From Gammaproteobacteria bacterium (GTDB lineage Bacteria > Pseudomonadota > Gammaproteobacteria > Steroidobacterales > Steroidobacteraceae): a DNA stretch of 64,000 nt. The translations under genes and the position numbers were made by a program. The stretch covers positions 124,001-188,000 of the forward strand of contig PKRE01000002.1 of the NCBI GenBank assembly GCA_017577615.1, written 5' to 3'. Shown in pieces: positions 30,084 to 38,430 of the stretch. The stretch's first letter is position 1; each line of letters opens with the position of its first letter. The notes below the pieces were generated by a model. That model worked only from the letters and a program-made list of their open reading frames with translations, made no database searches and was not told the DNA's origin.

Positions 30084-30089
30084 TAGAAT
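30084..30089 (+). promoter_or_regulatory. Possible -10 element before prfB
   Basis: TAGAAT lies 35 bases before the prfB ATG in the 158-base gap after recJ. No convincing -35 hexamer at the right distance was seen. Confidence 0.3.
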
Positions 30090-30124
30090 TCCATCCTTTC
30101 GTTCTTTTTTCATTGCACCAACTC

Positions 30125-31226
30125 ATGGAAATGGAGATCAACGCACTCCGTCGTTCTCTGGAAGACCTCTCCGAGCGCAGCGAGGCGCTGAGGAGGTTTC
30201 TTTGAGTACGATCGCAAGAGCGAGCGGTTGGCGGAGGTCAATCGCGAATTAGAGGACCCTGCGATTTGGAACACGCCTGAGAAGGCACAGGAGCTCGGCA
30301 AGGAGCGGGCCAAGCTCGAGCAGGTGGTCCTGACGCTGGACCGAGTAGCAAGCGGGCTGAAGGACGCAGACGAGCTGCTGACACTCGCGCTCGAGGAGAA
30401 CGACGAATCGACTGCGCGCGAAATCGAACGCGACATACGCAAGATCGAGCAAGAGATCAAGAAGCTCGAGTTCCAGCGTATGTTCCCCGGTGAGATGGAT
30501 GCCCGTTCCTGCTTCCTCGACATTCAAGCAGGCGCTGGGGGCACCGAGGCGCAGGACTGGGCCCAGATGCTGATGCGCATGTACCTGCGCTGGGCCGATC
30601 AGCACGGATACAAGACCGAGATCGTGGATATCAGCGAAGGCGAGGTCGCCGGGATCAAGGGTGCCACGATCCACATCATCGGCGATTACGCGTACGGGTG
30701 GTTGCGCACCGAGACCGGCGTTCATCGGTTGGTGCGCAAGTCGCCATTCGACTCGAACGCGCGTCGTCACACTTCGTTCGCCTCGGTATTCGTTTCACCT
30801 GAAGTCGACGACGAGATCCACATCGAGATCAATCCTGCGGACTTGCGCATCGACGTGTATCGCGCGAGCGGCGCGGGCGGTCAGCACGTCAACAAGACCG
30901 AATCGGCGGTGCGTATCACCCACCTGCCGACCGGCATCGTGGTCGCCTGCCAGAACGAGCGTAGCCAGCACAAGAACCGCGACAAGGCGATGAAGCAGCT
31001 CAAGGCGAAGCTGTATGAGCTCGAGGTGAACAAGCGCAATGCCGCGGCGAAGGTGCTCGAGGATTCGAAGGCAGACGTGAGCTGGGGCAACCAGATCCGC
31101 TCGTACGTACTCGATCAGTCCCGTATCAAGGATTTGCGCACGAATGTGGAGGTCGGCAACACGACGGCGGTGCTCGACGGCGACTTGGATATGTTCTTGG
31201 AAGCGAGCCTGAAGCAGGGGCTGTGA
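30125..31226 (+). CDS. prfB: PrfB, peptide chain release factor 2 (programmed +1 frameshift)
   Basis: Releases proteins at UGA and UAA. The product is made from two frames: codons 30125-30202, then, after skipping one base (T 30203), 30204-31226, giving 366 residues, almost the E. coli length. The codon-26 region has the classical autoregulatory signal with an in-frame TGA at 30203-30205. Downstream are the SPF anticodon tripeptide (VRKSPFDSN) and the catalytic GGQ (residues about 251-253 in GAGGQHVNKTESAVR). Low RF2 favours the shift, so RF2 controls its own synthesis. It is followed by lysS after 19 bases, as in E. coli. Confidence 0.97.
30191..30206 (+). promoter_or_regulatory. RF2 programmed frameshift site
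   Basis: AGGAGG-TTT-CTT-TGA-G: an internal Shine-Dalgarno three bases before the slippery CTT, then the UGA that RF2 itself reads. After slippage the next codon is GAG. It matches the E. coli element, except that the Shine-Dalgarno is a perfect AGGAGG and the base after TGA is G rather than C. Confidence 0.95.
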
Positions 31227-31245
31227 CGTCCGCGATGGAACTGAC

Positions 31246-32745
31246 ATGAGCGACAACAACAACCCAATCGACGAGAACAAGCTCATCGCCGAGCGCCGCG
31301 CTAAGTTGGCTCGGCTTCGTGCGGCGGGTCAGGCGTATCCGAACGATTTTCGGCGCGATGCGCTTGCAGACCAGCTCCTGACCGCCTACGGCGATCGCGA
31401 CCCCGAGTGGTTTGACCAGCACACGATCCGCGTCAAGGTGGGCGGGCGGATGATGGTGAAACGGGTCATGGGCAAGGCCAGCTTCGCCAAGCTCATGGAC
31501 CGCAGCGGTCAGATACAACTCTTCCTGCAGTCCGAGACGCTCGGGGAGGTCTACGAAGAGTTCAAGCACTGGGACGTTGGCGATATCCTCGGCGCAGAGG
31601 GCGTGCTCTTCAAGACGAAGAGAGGCGAGCTGTCCGTCCGAGTGGAAACCTTGCGATTGCTGACCAAGTCGCTGCGTCCCCTGCCCGACAAGTGGCACGG
31701 GCTGGTCGATCAGGAGACGCGCTATCGGCAGCGCTACGTAGATCTGATCGTCAACCCAGAGAGCCGCCGTGTGTTCCTGACGCGCACGCGGATCATCAAG
31801 TACCTGCGCGATTTTCTCGATGCGCTCGATTTTCTCGAAGTCGAGACGCCGATGATGCAAGCCATTCCAGGTGGGGCGGTCGCGCGCCCATTCATCACGC
31901 ATCACAACGCTCTCGACATGGATCTGTACTTGCGTGTCGCACCGGAGCTTTACCTCAAGCGCCTTGTCGTCGGCGGCTTCGAACGTGTCTACGAGCTCAA
32001 TCGCAACTTCAGGAACGAAGGCGTGTCGACACGTCACAACCCGGAATTCACCATGCTCGAGCTCTACCAGGCGTTCGCCGACTACACGGATCTCATGAGT
32101 CTGGTGGAGCGCATGTGTCATGGGATCTGCGACACGATCTATGGATCGCGTCGTGTCGAGTATCAGGGCGAGGTGTTCGACTTCTCGCAGCCTTTCCGCC
32201 GTGTCACGGTGGAAGATCTGATCGTGCACTTCAATCCAGACATCGAGCGTGCGCGTTTGCGCGACGTGGACTACTTACGCAGCCACTGCGACCGGCTCGG
32301 CATTCGCTACAGCGCGGCGGATGGTGCGGGTAAGTTGCAGCTCGAGATCTTCGAGAAGACTGCGGAGGGGCGGATCTCCGCTCCCACGTTTGTCTATGCC
32401 TATCCGGCGGAGGTCTCGCCACTCGCGCGACGCAACGACGCGGATCCGTTCTTGACGGACCGTTTCGAGTTCTTCGTCGGTGGACGTGAAATCGCCAACG
32501 GCTTCTCAGAGCTGAACGATCCGGAGGATCAAGCAGCGCGCTTCAAGGAGCAGCTGGCGCGCAAAGCGGCAGGTGATGAAGAAGCGATGCAGTATGACGC
32601 CGACTACATCCGGGCGCTCGAATACGGCATGCCGCCGACCGCGGGGCTCGGCGTCGGTATCGACCGGCTGGTGATGCTCTTCACGAACTCACCGTCGATC
32701 CGCGACGTGCTGCTCTTCCCTTACATGCGACCCGAAGGCAAGTAG
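31246..32745 (+). CDS. lysS: LysS, lysyl-tRNA synthetase (class II)
   Basis: Charges tRNA-Lys. 499 residues: N-terminal OB-fold anticodon domain (about 55-160: VKVGGRMMVKRVMGKASFAK), then the class IIb catalytic core with motif 1 (FLEVETPMMQAIPGGAVARP), motif 2 (FERVYELNRNFRNEGVSTRH) and motif 3 (GLGVGIDRLVMLF). Normal length. It lies directly after prfB, a conserved pair. Confidence 0.98.
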   Translation: MSDNNNPIDENKLIAERRAKLARLRAAGQAYPNDFRRDALADQLLTAYGDRDPEWFDQHTIRVKVGGRMMVKRVMGKASFAKLMDRSGQIQLFLQSETLGEVYEEFKHWDVGDILGAEGVLFKTKRGELSVRVETLRLLTKSLRPLPDKWHGLVDQETRYRQRYVDLIVNPESRRVFLTRTRIIKYLRDFLDALDFLEVETPMMQAIPGGAVARPFITHHNALDMDLYLRVAPELYLKRLVVGGFERVYELNRNFRNEGVSTRHNPEFTMLELYQAFADYTDLMSLVERMCHGICDTIYGSRRVEYQGEVFDFSQPFRRVTVEDLIVHFNPDIERARLRDVDYLRSHCDRLGIRYSAADGAGKLQLEIFEKTAEGRISAPTFVYAYPAEVSPLARRNDADPFLTDRFEFFVGGREIANGFSELNDPEDQAARFKEQLARKAAGDEEAMQYDADYIRALEYGMPPTAGLGVGIDRLVMLFTNSPSIRDVLLFPYMRPEGK

Positions 32746-32794
32746 CGCTGCGGGTTGCAGGACCGCAACAGCCTACAGCCCACATGCCTGCATC

Positions 32795-33643
32795 CTACGC
32801 CCCTACCTCGTAGGGCAGATCGAGCATCGTCAGCGCCGGTCGGTCGGGGGTGTCGAGGAACAATGCCTCCCGTCGCTGACTGAGACTGATGACAGCCAAT
32901 AGCTCACAACCCGTGGCAGTCGCGACGGCGTCGACGACGTCGCCAGCGTGCTGGTCGCCGGTCACGATGCGCGTGCCCGGAGCCGGCGGCATGCAGGACG
33001 CTGCGAAGCGGAACATGCGGCGCTTGATGACGCCGCGGTAATGAGCGCGCGCAATGATCTCTTGGCCGGTGTAGCAACCTTTCGTGAAGCTGATGCCGCC
33101 CAGCAGATCGAGGTTGAGCATCTGGGCGACGAACTGCTCGCGCGTCTCGGGATAGATCTGCGGCAGCCCTGCCCGCAGATATTCACTGCGCCAAGACAGC
33201 TCGCGGTCGGGATCATCCTTTGTTGGTGCGCTCGGTGCCACGATCAAAGCGTGCCGGCACCACGGGAAGTTGAGAATGCTCGCATCGCCTTCGCGACGAT
33301 GACTCGCCTCGACCGGCTCGTGGTCGCCTGCCGCGAGCACACCGACGTGCAACCGCTCGAGCTCGACGGCAACCTTGGCGCGTAGGATGTAGCGACGCAG
33401 ACGAGCCGCGGCGTTCTCGAGGAGTGCTTTGCTGACGAGCATCGCGATCCCCTCCGGCCGCTCGAAGAGCCATAGCACGCACTGTACGCGTCCCTGGGGT
33501 GAATTGCATGCGGCCAGCAGGAGTCGCTCCGGCGTGAGCAAATTCACATCGGCCGTGAGCTGGCCCTGTAGGAAGCTGCGAGCGTCTGCTCCGGACACGA
33601 GCAGCACGCCGAGGTGCTCTAACGTTGTGGCTGACGTCATCAT
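32795..33643 (-). CDS. ygfZ: YgfZ/GcvT-domain folate-binding protein
   Basis: Tetrahydrofolate-dependent protein that helps maintain some iron-sulfur enzymes. 282 residues. The diagnostic KGCYTGQEIIAR motif with its conserved Cys lies at about 190-200; the N-terminal part has VSGADARSFLQGQLTADV. It is divergent from the SdhAF4/sdh genes, which fits a role in maturing the Fe-S enzyme succinate dehydrogenase. In E. coli ygfZ is likewise divergent from sdhE. Confidence 0.94.
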   Translation of the reverse strand: MMTSATTLEHLGVLLVSGADARSFLQGQLTADVNLLTPERLLLAACNSPQGRVQCVLWLFERPEGIAMLVSKALLENAAARLRRYILRAKVAVELERLHVGVLAAGDHEPVEASHRREGDASILNFPWCRHALIVAPSAPTKDDPDRELSWRSEYLRAGLPQIYPETREQFVAQMLNLDLLGGISFTKGCYTGQEIIARAHYRGVIKRRMFRFAASCMPPAPGTRIVTGDQHAGDVVDAVATATGCELLAVISLSQRREALFLDTPDRPALTMLDLPYEVGA

Positions 33644-33745
33644 ACGAAACTCATTCGTGCGTTCGCGAAACCCGAATTCAAGCCTCGCAACTTACTGCGG
33701 CGACAGCGGTTTCTCCCAAAAAGTGCTTCTGGCAGACTATGGCGG

Positions 33746-33952
33746 ATGACCGAAACCGATTCGAAAGCCGCACCTGACTCGATGATAGACGAAGCGCCGC
33801 GCCCGAGCGCGCCCGATGCGCCGACGCACGCCTCGTCACCGGCGGCAAGAAAGCCTCAGCCCGCCATGCCTCGGGAGATCGGCGGCCGAGACGGCCCGGA
33901 CCCCACACGCTACGGCGATTGGGAGAAGGCGGGCAGGTGCATCGATTTTTGA
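33746..33952 (+). CDS. SdhAF4-type succinate dehydrogenase assembly factor (DUF1674)
   Basis: 68 residues. The first half is Pro/Ala-rich and disordered; the C-terminal third, EIGGRDGPDPTRYGDWEKAG followed by RCIDF, is the DUF1674 signature, known in mitochondria as SDHAF4/Sdh8, which protects flavinylated SdhA before it joins SdhB. Its position 47 bases before sdhC supports the same job here. Soluble, no cysteine cluster. The start ATG 33746 is the only reasonable one. Confidence 0.9.
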   Translation: MTETDSKAAPDSMIDEAPRPSAPDAPTHASSPAARKPQPAMPREIGGRDGPDPTRYGDWEKAGRCIDF

Positions 33953-33999
33953 AGCGGCTGTCGTATCGCTCGGCAACGCTGCTCAGTAGATAGCAACGG

Positions 34000-34419
34000 A
34001 TGGGTTCCATGCAGAGTCATTCTCGCTCCGCGCGACCTTTGTCGCCGCACCTGCAGATCTATCGTTGGCAGTACACGATGACGCTGTCGATCCTGCATCG
34101 GATCACAGGGTGCGCGATGTCTGTCGGACTTGTGCTGTTTGTCTATTGGCTGCTGTCGATCGCCGACGGCCCGCAAAGCTACGAGCGAGCGATGACGTTC
34201 TTCGCGCACCCGCTCGTTCGCGTGCTGCTCGTTGGTTTCTCGTTCGCTTTCTTCTACCACCTGGCGAACGGTATCAGACACCTCGTCTGGGACATGGGTT
34301 ATGGGCTCGAACGCCGCGAAGCACGCACGAGCGGCTGGGTGGCGTTCCTGAGCGCAGTCGCCGTGACGATTCTGTTCTGGATCGTGGTAGCGGTCCGTCA
34401 CACGGGAGATATCGCATGA
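34000..34419 (+). CDS. sdhC: SdhC, succinate dehydrogenase cytochrome b556 subunit
   Basis: Membrane anchor of complex II carrying haem b and part of the quinone site. 139 residues with three helices (about 40-60, 75-98, 112-135). The signature RPLSPHLQIYRWQYTMTLSI, then LHRITG, and the second-helix YHLANGIRHLVWD, containing the expected haem-ligand His, are present. ATG 34009 is an alternative start. The stop overlaps sdhD (ATGA). Confidence 0.96.
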   Translation: MGSMQSHSRSARPLSPHLQIYRWQYTMTLSILHRITGCAMSVGLVLFVYWLLSIADGPQSYERAMTFFAHPLVRVLLVGFSFAFFYHLANGIRHLVWDMGYGLERREARTSGWVAFLSAVAVTILFWIVVAVRHTGDIA

Positions 34420-34802
34420 GCTTGCGAAGCCCGCTTGGCCGTGTGCTCGGCCTTGGAGCAGCGAAAGAAGGCGTACAGCATTGGTGGCATCAGCGCGTGA
34501 GCGCGGTCGCTCTGATCCTGCTGGCGACCTGGTTCGTGCTTTCACTGCTGACGCTCGGTGAGCTGAGCTACGAGAACGTGCACGCGTGGATGGCGCGTCC
34601 GGTGAACGCGACCTTTCTCGTGCTGCTCGTGATCACGGTGCTGTACCACTCGCAGCTGGGTGTGCAGGTCGTCATCGAGGACTATCTTGCGCGTAAAGGG
34701 GTCAAAGTGGCATCGCTGATCGCGAGCCAGTTCATACATATCGCACTCGGTGCGCTCGCGGTCATCGCGGTGCTGCGCACCGTATTCGGGGCTGCGGCAT
34801 GA
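34416..34802 (+). CDS. sdhD: SdhD, succinate dehydrogenase membrane anchor
   Basis: Second membrane subunit of complex II. 128 residues from ATG 34416, three helices. WWHQRVSAVALILL at the start of helix I and YHSQLGVQVVIEDYL (the Asp-Tyr near the quinone site) are family features. It overlaps sdhC and sdhA by ATGA at both ends, so the four structural genes are tightly coupled. Confidence 0.95.
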   Translation: MSLRSPLGRVLGLGAAKEGVQHWWHQRVSAVALILLATWFVLSLLTLGELSYENVHAWMARPVNATFLVLLVITVLYHSQLGVQVVIEDYLARKGVKVASLIASQFIHIALGALAVIAVLRTVFGAAA

Positions 34803-36583
34803 GTGCTTATTCATTCATCGATCATACTTTCGACGTCGTTGTCGTTGGTGCAGGCGGTGCCGGACTGCGCGCGACCTTCGGGTTGGCGCAATACGGGCTG
34901 TCCACTGCGTGTATCACCAAGGTGTTTCCGACCCGTAGCCACACGGTGGCTGCCCAAGGAGGCATCAGTGCTGCGCTCGGCAACATGGGCGAGGACGACT
35001 GGCGCTGGCACATGTATGACACCGTGAAGGGGTCCGATTGGCTCGGAGATCAGGACGCGATCGAGTTCATGTGCAAGGAGGCACCGAGCGCCGTCATCGA
35101 GCTCGAGCACTACGGCATGCCGTTCTCACGCACGGAAGACGGCCGTATATATCAGCGTCCCTTCGGCGGCATGACGACGCACTACGGGAAGGGCACGGCG
35201 CAACGTACCTGCGCGGCCGCGGATCGAACAGGTCACGCAATGCTGCACACGCTGTACCAGCAGGCGTTGCGTCACGACGCACAGTTCTTCATCGAGTACT
35301 TCGCCATCGACCTTATCATGGAGGACGGCGAATGCCGCGGTGTCGTGGCTCTGAACATGGCGGACGGCACGCTGCATCGTTTCCGCGCCCACAAGACGAT
35401 TCTCGCCACGGGTGGATACGGCCGTGCTTACTTCTCGTGTACCTCCGCTCACACCTGCACGGGCGACGGCAACGCCATGGTGCTGCGTGCGGGCTTGCCT
35501 CTCCAGGACATGGAGTTCGTGCAGTTCCATCCGACGGGTATCTACGGCGCAGGCTGCTTGATCACGGAGGGCGTGCGCGGTGAAGGCGGCATCTTGCGCA
35601 ACTCGGAAGGCGAGCGCTTCATGGAGCGCTATGCGCCAAACGCCAAGGATCTCGCCTCGCGCGATGTCGTCAGTCGCGCAATGACGATCGAGATTCGTGA
35701 GGGCCGCGGTGTCGGGCCGCTCAAGGATCACATTTATCTGCATCTTGAGCACCTGGGCGCTGACGTGATCAACGAGCGCCTGCCCGGTATCGCGGAGACG
35801 GCGAAGATCTTCGCAGGCGTGGATGTCACGAAGGAGCCGATCCCGGTCATTCCGACCGTCCACTACAACATGGGCGGAATTCCGACCAACTACCACGGCG
35901 AAGTCGTGACCGTGCGCGATGGCAACCCCGAGGCGGTGGTGCCGGGTCTGATGGCGGTCGGCGAGGCTGCCTGTGTCTCGGTGCACGGTGCCAATCGACT
36001 GGGGTCGAATTCGCTGCTCGACCTCGTGGTGTTTGGTCGCGAAGCGGCACGCCATTGCGCCGCGACCGTCAAGCGAAACACCAAGCATCGGCCGCTGCCG
36101 AAGGACGCCGGCGAGCTTGCAGTCAGCCGCCTCGATCGCCTGCGCCACGCCAAAGGCAAGCTCCGGACGGCGGAGATCCGTCTGAACATGCAACGGGTGA
36201 TGCAGGCACATGCTGCCGTGTTCAGGACGGGCGAGTCGATGGAGGAGGGTATCAAGAAGCTTTCCGCAGTCGTCGAATCCTTTGCTGAGGTGGGAATCAG
36301 CGATCGTTCGCTGATCTGGAACACGGATCTGATCGAGACGCTCGAGCTCGAGAACCTGCTCGGGCAAGCGGTCGTCACGCTGCATTCCGCAGTGAACCGG
36401 ACCGAGAGCCGCGGTGCGCACGCCCGGGAGGATTACCCGGAGCGTGACGACGTGAACTGGTTGAAGCACACGCTGGCGTGGCTCGATGAGAAAGGTAAGG
36501 TGCGCTTCGATTACCGGCCAGTGCACTTGAAGACGCTGACCAGCGACGTCGAGCCGATACCGCCGAAGCCGCGAACGTACTAA
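34799..36583 (+). CDS. sdhA: SdhA, succinate dehydrogenase flavoprotein subunit
   Basis: Oxidises succinate to fumarate with covalent FAD. 594 residues. The FAD loop VVVGAGGAGLRA, the flavinylation site FPTRSHTVAAQGGI (His about 48), and HPTGIYGAGCLITEGVRGEG with the active-site region are visible, as are HYNMGGIPTNYHGEV and NRLGSNSLLD. Full length. Three candidate helpers (SdhAF4, SdhE, YgfZ) are encoded nearby. Confidence 0.98.
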   Translation: MSAYSFIDHTFDVVVVGAGGAGLRATFGLAQYGLSTACITKVFPTRSHTVAAQGGISAALGNMGEDDWRWHMYDTVKGSDWLGDQDAIEFMCKEAPSAVIELEHYGMPFSRTEDGRIYQRPFGGMTTHYGKGTAQRTCAAADRTGHAMLHTLYQQALRHDAQFFIEYFAIDLIMEDGECRGVVALNMADGTLHRFRAHKTILATGGYGRAYFSCTSAHTCTGDGNAMVLRAGLPLQDMEFVQFHPTGIYGAGCLITEGVRGEGGILRNSEGERFMERYAPNAKDLASRDVVSRAMTIEIREGRGVGPLKDHIYLHLEHLGADVINERLPGIAETAKIFAGVDVTKEPIPVIPTVHYNMGGIPTNYHGEVVTVRDGNPEAVVPGLMAVGEAACVSVHGANRLGSNSLLDLVVFGREAARHCAATVKRNTKHRPLPKDAGELAVSRLDRLRHAKGKLRTAEIRLNMQRVMQAHAAVFRTGESMEEGIKKLSAVVESFAEVGISDRSLIWNTDLIETLELENLLGQAVVTLHSAVNRTESRGAHAREDYPERDDVNWLKHTLAWLDEKGKVRFDYRPVHLKTLTSDVEPIPPKPRTY

Positions 36584-36660
36584 GCGATAAGCGATGCGGT
36601 CGTCGGTCATTGCGCACCGACGACCGCAAACTTCGATTTACGAATCAGGTAGAAGACGAC

Positions 36661-37443
36661 ATGGCCCAATTCCGCCTACCGCCGAATTCGAAGATCGTCG
36701 CCGGCAAGACATACAAAGCACCCGCCGACGCGAAGAACGTACGGGTCTTCAAGATCTATCGCTTTGATCCAGAATCCGGCGAGAACCCGCGCATCGACAC
36801 CTATGAAGTGGACATGGCAACTTGCGGGCCCATGGTTCTGGACGCGCTCATCAAGATCAAGAACGAAATAGACTCCACGCTGACCTTTCGACGCTCCTGC
36901 CGCGAAGGAATCTGCGGCTCGTGCGCGATGAACATCGACGGCAAGAATACGTTGGCCTGTACCAAGGCGTGCGAGGACATCAAGGGTCCGATCAAGATCT
37001 ATCCGTTGCCGCACATGCCGGTGATCAAGGATCTCGTGCCGGATCTGACGAATTTCTACGCGCAGTACGCAGCGGTGAAACCGTGGTTGCAGACGCGCAC
37101 GCCCGCGCCGCCGGATCGCGAACGTCTGCAATCGAAGCAGGAGCAGGAGAAGATCGATCGACCGGCCGCGTGCATCCTGTGCGCCTGCTGCTCGACGGCG
37201 TGTCCGAGCTACTGGTGGAATGGCGATCGATATCTCGGGCCTGCAGCACTACTGGCGGCGTATCGTTGGATCATCGACAGCCGCGATGAGGCGACGGGCG
37301 AGCGTTTGGATGCGCTCGAGGATCCGTTCAGGCTGTATCGCTGCCACACGATCATGAATTGCACGGAGGCATGTCCAAAGAATCTCAATCCGGCTCGTGC
37401 CATCGCTGAAATCAAGAAGAAGCTGGCCGAGCGCCGGCATTGA
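36661..37443 (+). CDS. sdhB: SdhB, succinate dehydrogenase iron-sulfur subunit
   Basis: Carries electrons from FAD to quinone. 260 residues from ATG 36661. The [2Fe-2S] motif SCREGICGSCAMN with a later Cys, the [4Fe-4S] motif CILCACCSTACPSYWW and the [3Fe-4S]-type CHTIMNCTEACPKNLNP are all intact. It is slightly longer at the N-terminus than E. coli SdhB. The open frame extends to 36610, but the extra residues are not family-like. Confidence 0.98.
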   Translation: MAQFRLPPNSKIVAGKTYKAPADAKNVRVFKIYRFDPESGENPRIDTYEVDMATCGPMVLDALIKIKNEIDSTLTFRRSCREGICGSCAMNIDGKNTLACTKACEDIKGPIKIYPLPHMPVIKDLVPDLTNFYAQYAAVKPWLQTRTPAPPDRERLQSKQEQEKIDRPAACILCACCSTACPSYWWNGDRYLGPAALLAAYRWIIDSRDEATGERLDALEDPFRLYRCHTIMNCTEACPKNLNPARAIAEIKKKLAERRH

Positions 37444-37484
37444 GCACGAACGAGCTCATCCAGTGCGAGTAGCAGCAATCCAAA

Positions 37485-37772
37485 GTGCAAGGGATCGACA
37501 GAGAACACGCATCTGGAAAAGAGTCTGAGGGCCGTCCGTCGCTGGCGCAGCTGAGGTGGCGTTGTCGGCGCGGTATGCGCGAGCTCGATGTCATTCTCGA
37601 ACGCTATCTGCAAGAGCGCTATGCTTATGCGCCACTAGCGGAACAGCTGGTGTTCGAGGCGTTGCTCGACTTGCCCGATCCCCAGCTGTTTGCGTATCTA
37701 ATGGGGCGCGAACAGCCGGCCGATCCGGAATGGGTTGATGTCATCGCCAAGCTCACCGCCAGTCGCCGTTGA
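37485..37772 (+). CDS. sdhE: SdhE, FAD assembly factor for SdhA
   Basis: Small helical protein that promotes covalent FAD attachment to SdhA. 95 residues. The key motif is RWRCRRGMRELDVILERYL (RGxxE, essential in the family), followed by LPDPQLFAYLMGREQPADPE. GTG 37485 gives an N-terminal extension of about 20 residues with no clear Shine-Dalgarno; a shorter start is not available. It lies directly after sdhB. Also called YgfY/CptB; an antitoxin role was once proposed in E. coli. Confidence 0.92.
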   Translation: MQGIDREHASGKESEGRPSLAQLRWRCRRGMRELDVILERYLQERYAYAPLAEQLVFEALLDLPDPQLFAYLMGREQPADPEWVDVIAKLTASRR

Positions 37773-38205
37773 GACCTACAATCGCCCGCTCGAAAGACGG
37801 CTTGCCGCTGCGGGATTGCTGATGTCTGCAGCGATTCCTTGGGGATTGCCTTGGCCGGTCCCGTACCTCGCGGCGGTGTCATTGGTCCTTACCGCCTGTC
37901 TCGCTTTCGCGTTCTATCGGGCAGGTTGGCTCGGCGGACCTCACGGCATCGTGCGAGTCAGCTGGCTGAGTGACGGACGTTGGATCGTCGACTGGCGCTG
38001 TGGACGGGCCGCCGAATGTGAACTGTGTCTCGATTCCAGGGTTATCGGGCGCGCGGTATGGCTTAGATTGCGGACGATCGATGTTCCTCGTCGCGTGTAC
38101 ACCTTGCTCATTCGTCGATCCACCGCCGCGGACGATCCGGTGCGTCGCCTCATCGTGCGGCTGCGGCTCGACGTTCCGCGTAGCGAGACCGCGGCGCGTG
38201 TCTAA
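37738..38205 (+). CDS. YgfX-like small membrane protein
   Basis: 155 residues from ATG 37738 (TTG 37735 directly before), overlapping sdhE by 35 bases. Two hydrophobic segments (about 24-38 and 42-60) are followed by a soluble tail with SWLSDGRWIVDWRCGRAAEC and later WLRLRTIDVPRRVYTLLIRR. Topology, length and the place after sdhE match YgfX/CptA, described in E. coli as an inhibitor of cell-division and cytoskeleton proteins; whether it is a toxin here is unknown. Confidence 0.75.
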   Translation: MSSPSSPPVAVETYNRPLERRLAAAGLLMSAAIPWGLPWPVPYLAAVSLVLTACLAFAFYRAGWLGGPHGIVRVSWLSDGRWIVDWRCGRAAECELCLDSRVIGRAVWLRLRTIDVPRRVYTLLIRRSTAADDPVRRLIVRLRLDVPRSETAARV

Positions 38206-38270
38206 GACTCAGTCCAAGATGGCGCGGCTGCTCCCCCTTTCTCATTCGCGAATGGCGCGCTTGGGTTCGT

Positions 38271-38294
38271 TCGGAACCGCACCGGAGGTTCCGA
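38271..38294. repeat. 8-base inverted repeat upstream of rpoE
   Basis: TCGGAACC (38271-38278) and GGTTCCGA (38287-38294) are exact reverse complements with an 8-base spacer. It lies 53 bases upstream of the sigma-E-type -35. No T-run is present, so an operator is more likely than a terminator. Confidence 0.4.
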
Positions 38295-38346
38295 CCCTCG
38301 CCACGCTTGCGACGGTCAACACGCGAAAAGTGAACCGTAATGACGC

Positions 38347-38374
38347 GAACTTTCCCGGGCTGCATCAGTCTATG
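38347..38374 (+). promoter_or_regulatory. Sigma-E-type promoter for rpoE
   Basis: GAACTT (38347-38352), 16-base spacer, TCTATG (38369-38374). The -35 GGAACTT/-10 TCTGA pattern with 16-base spacing is that of E. coli RpoE promoters, which drive rpoE itself. Transcription would start near 38381, about 50 bases before the ATG, implying autoregulation. Confidence 0.6.
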
Positions 38375-38430
38375 GTTGCAGCGACCGGCGGTACGCGGCG
38401 TGTGCAACTCCCGTGCAGGGATGCTGGTCG

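Noticed and set aside
30125..30205. prfB as a broken or pseudogene because of the TGA at codon 27
   Set aside because: The slippery site and internal Shine-Dalgarno match the known RF2 frameshift; the gene is intact.
35126..36610. Long minus-strand open frame inside sdhA
   Set aside because: Antisense shadow; no recognisable domain and no promoter or ribosome site.
37735..38205. sdhE/YgfX-like pair as a proven toxin-antitoxin system
   Set aside because: SdhE is better explained as the SdhA flavinylation factor; the toxin role of YgfX is based on E. coli work and not shown by this sequence.
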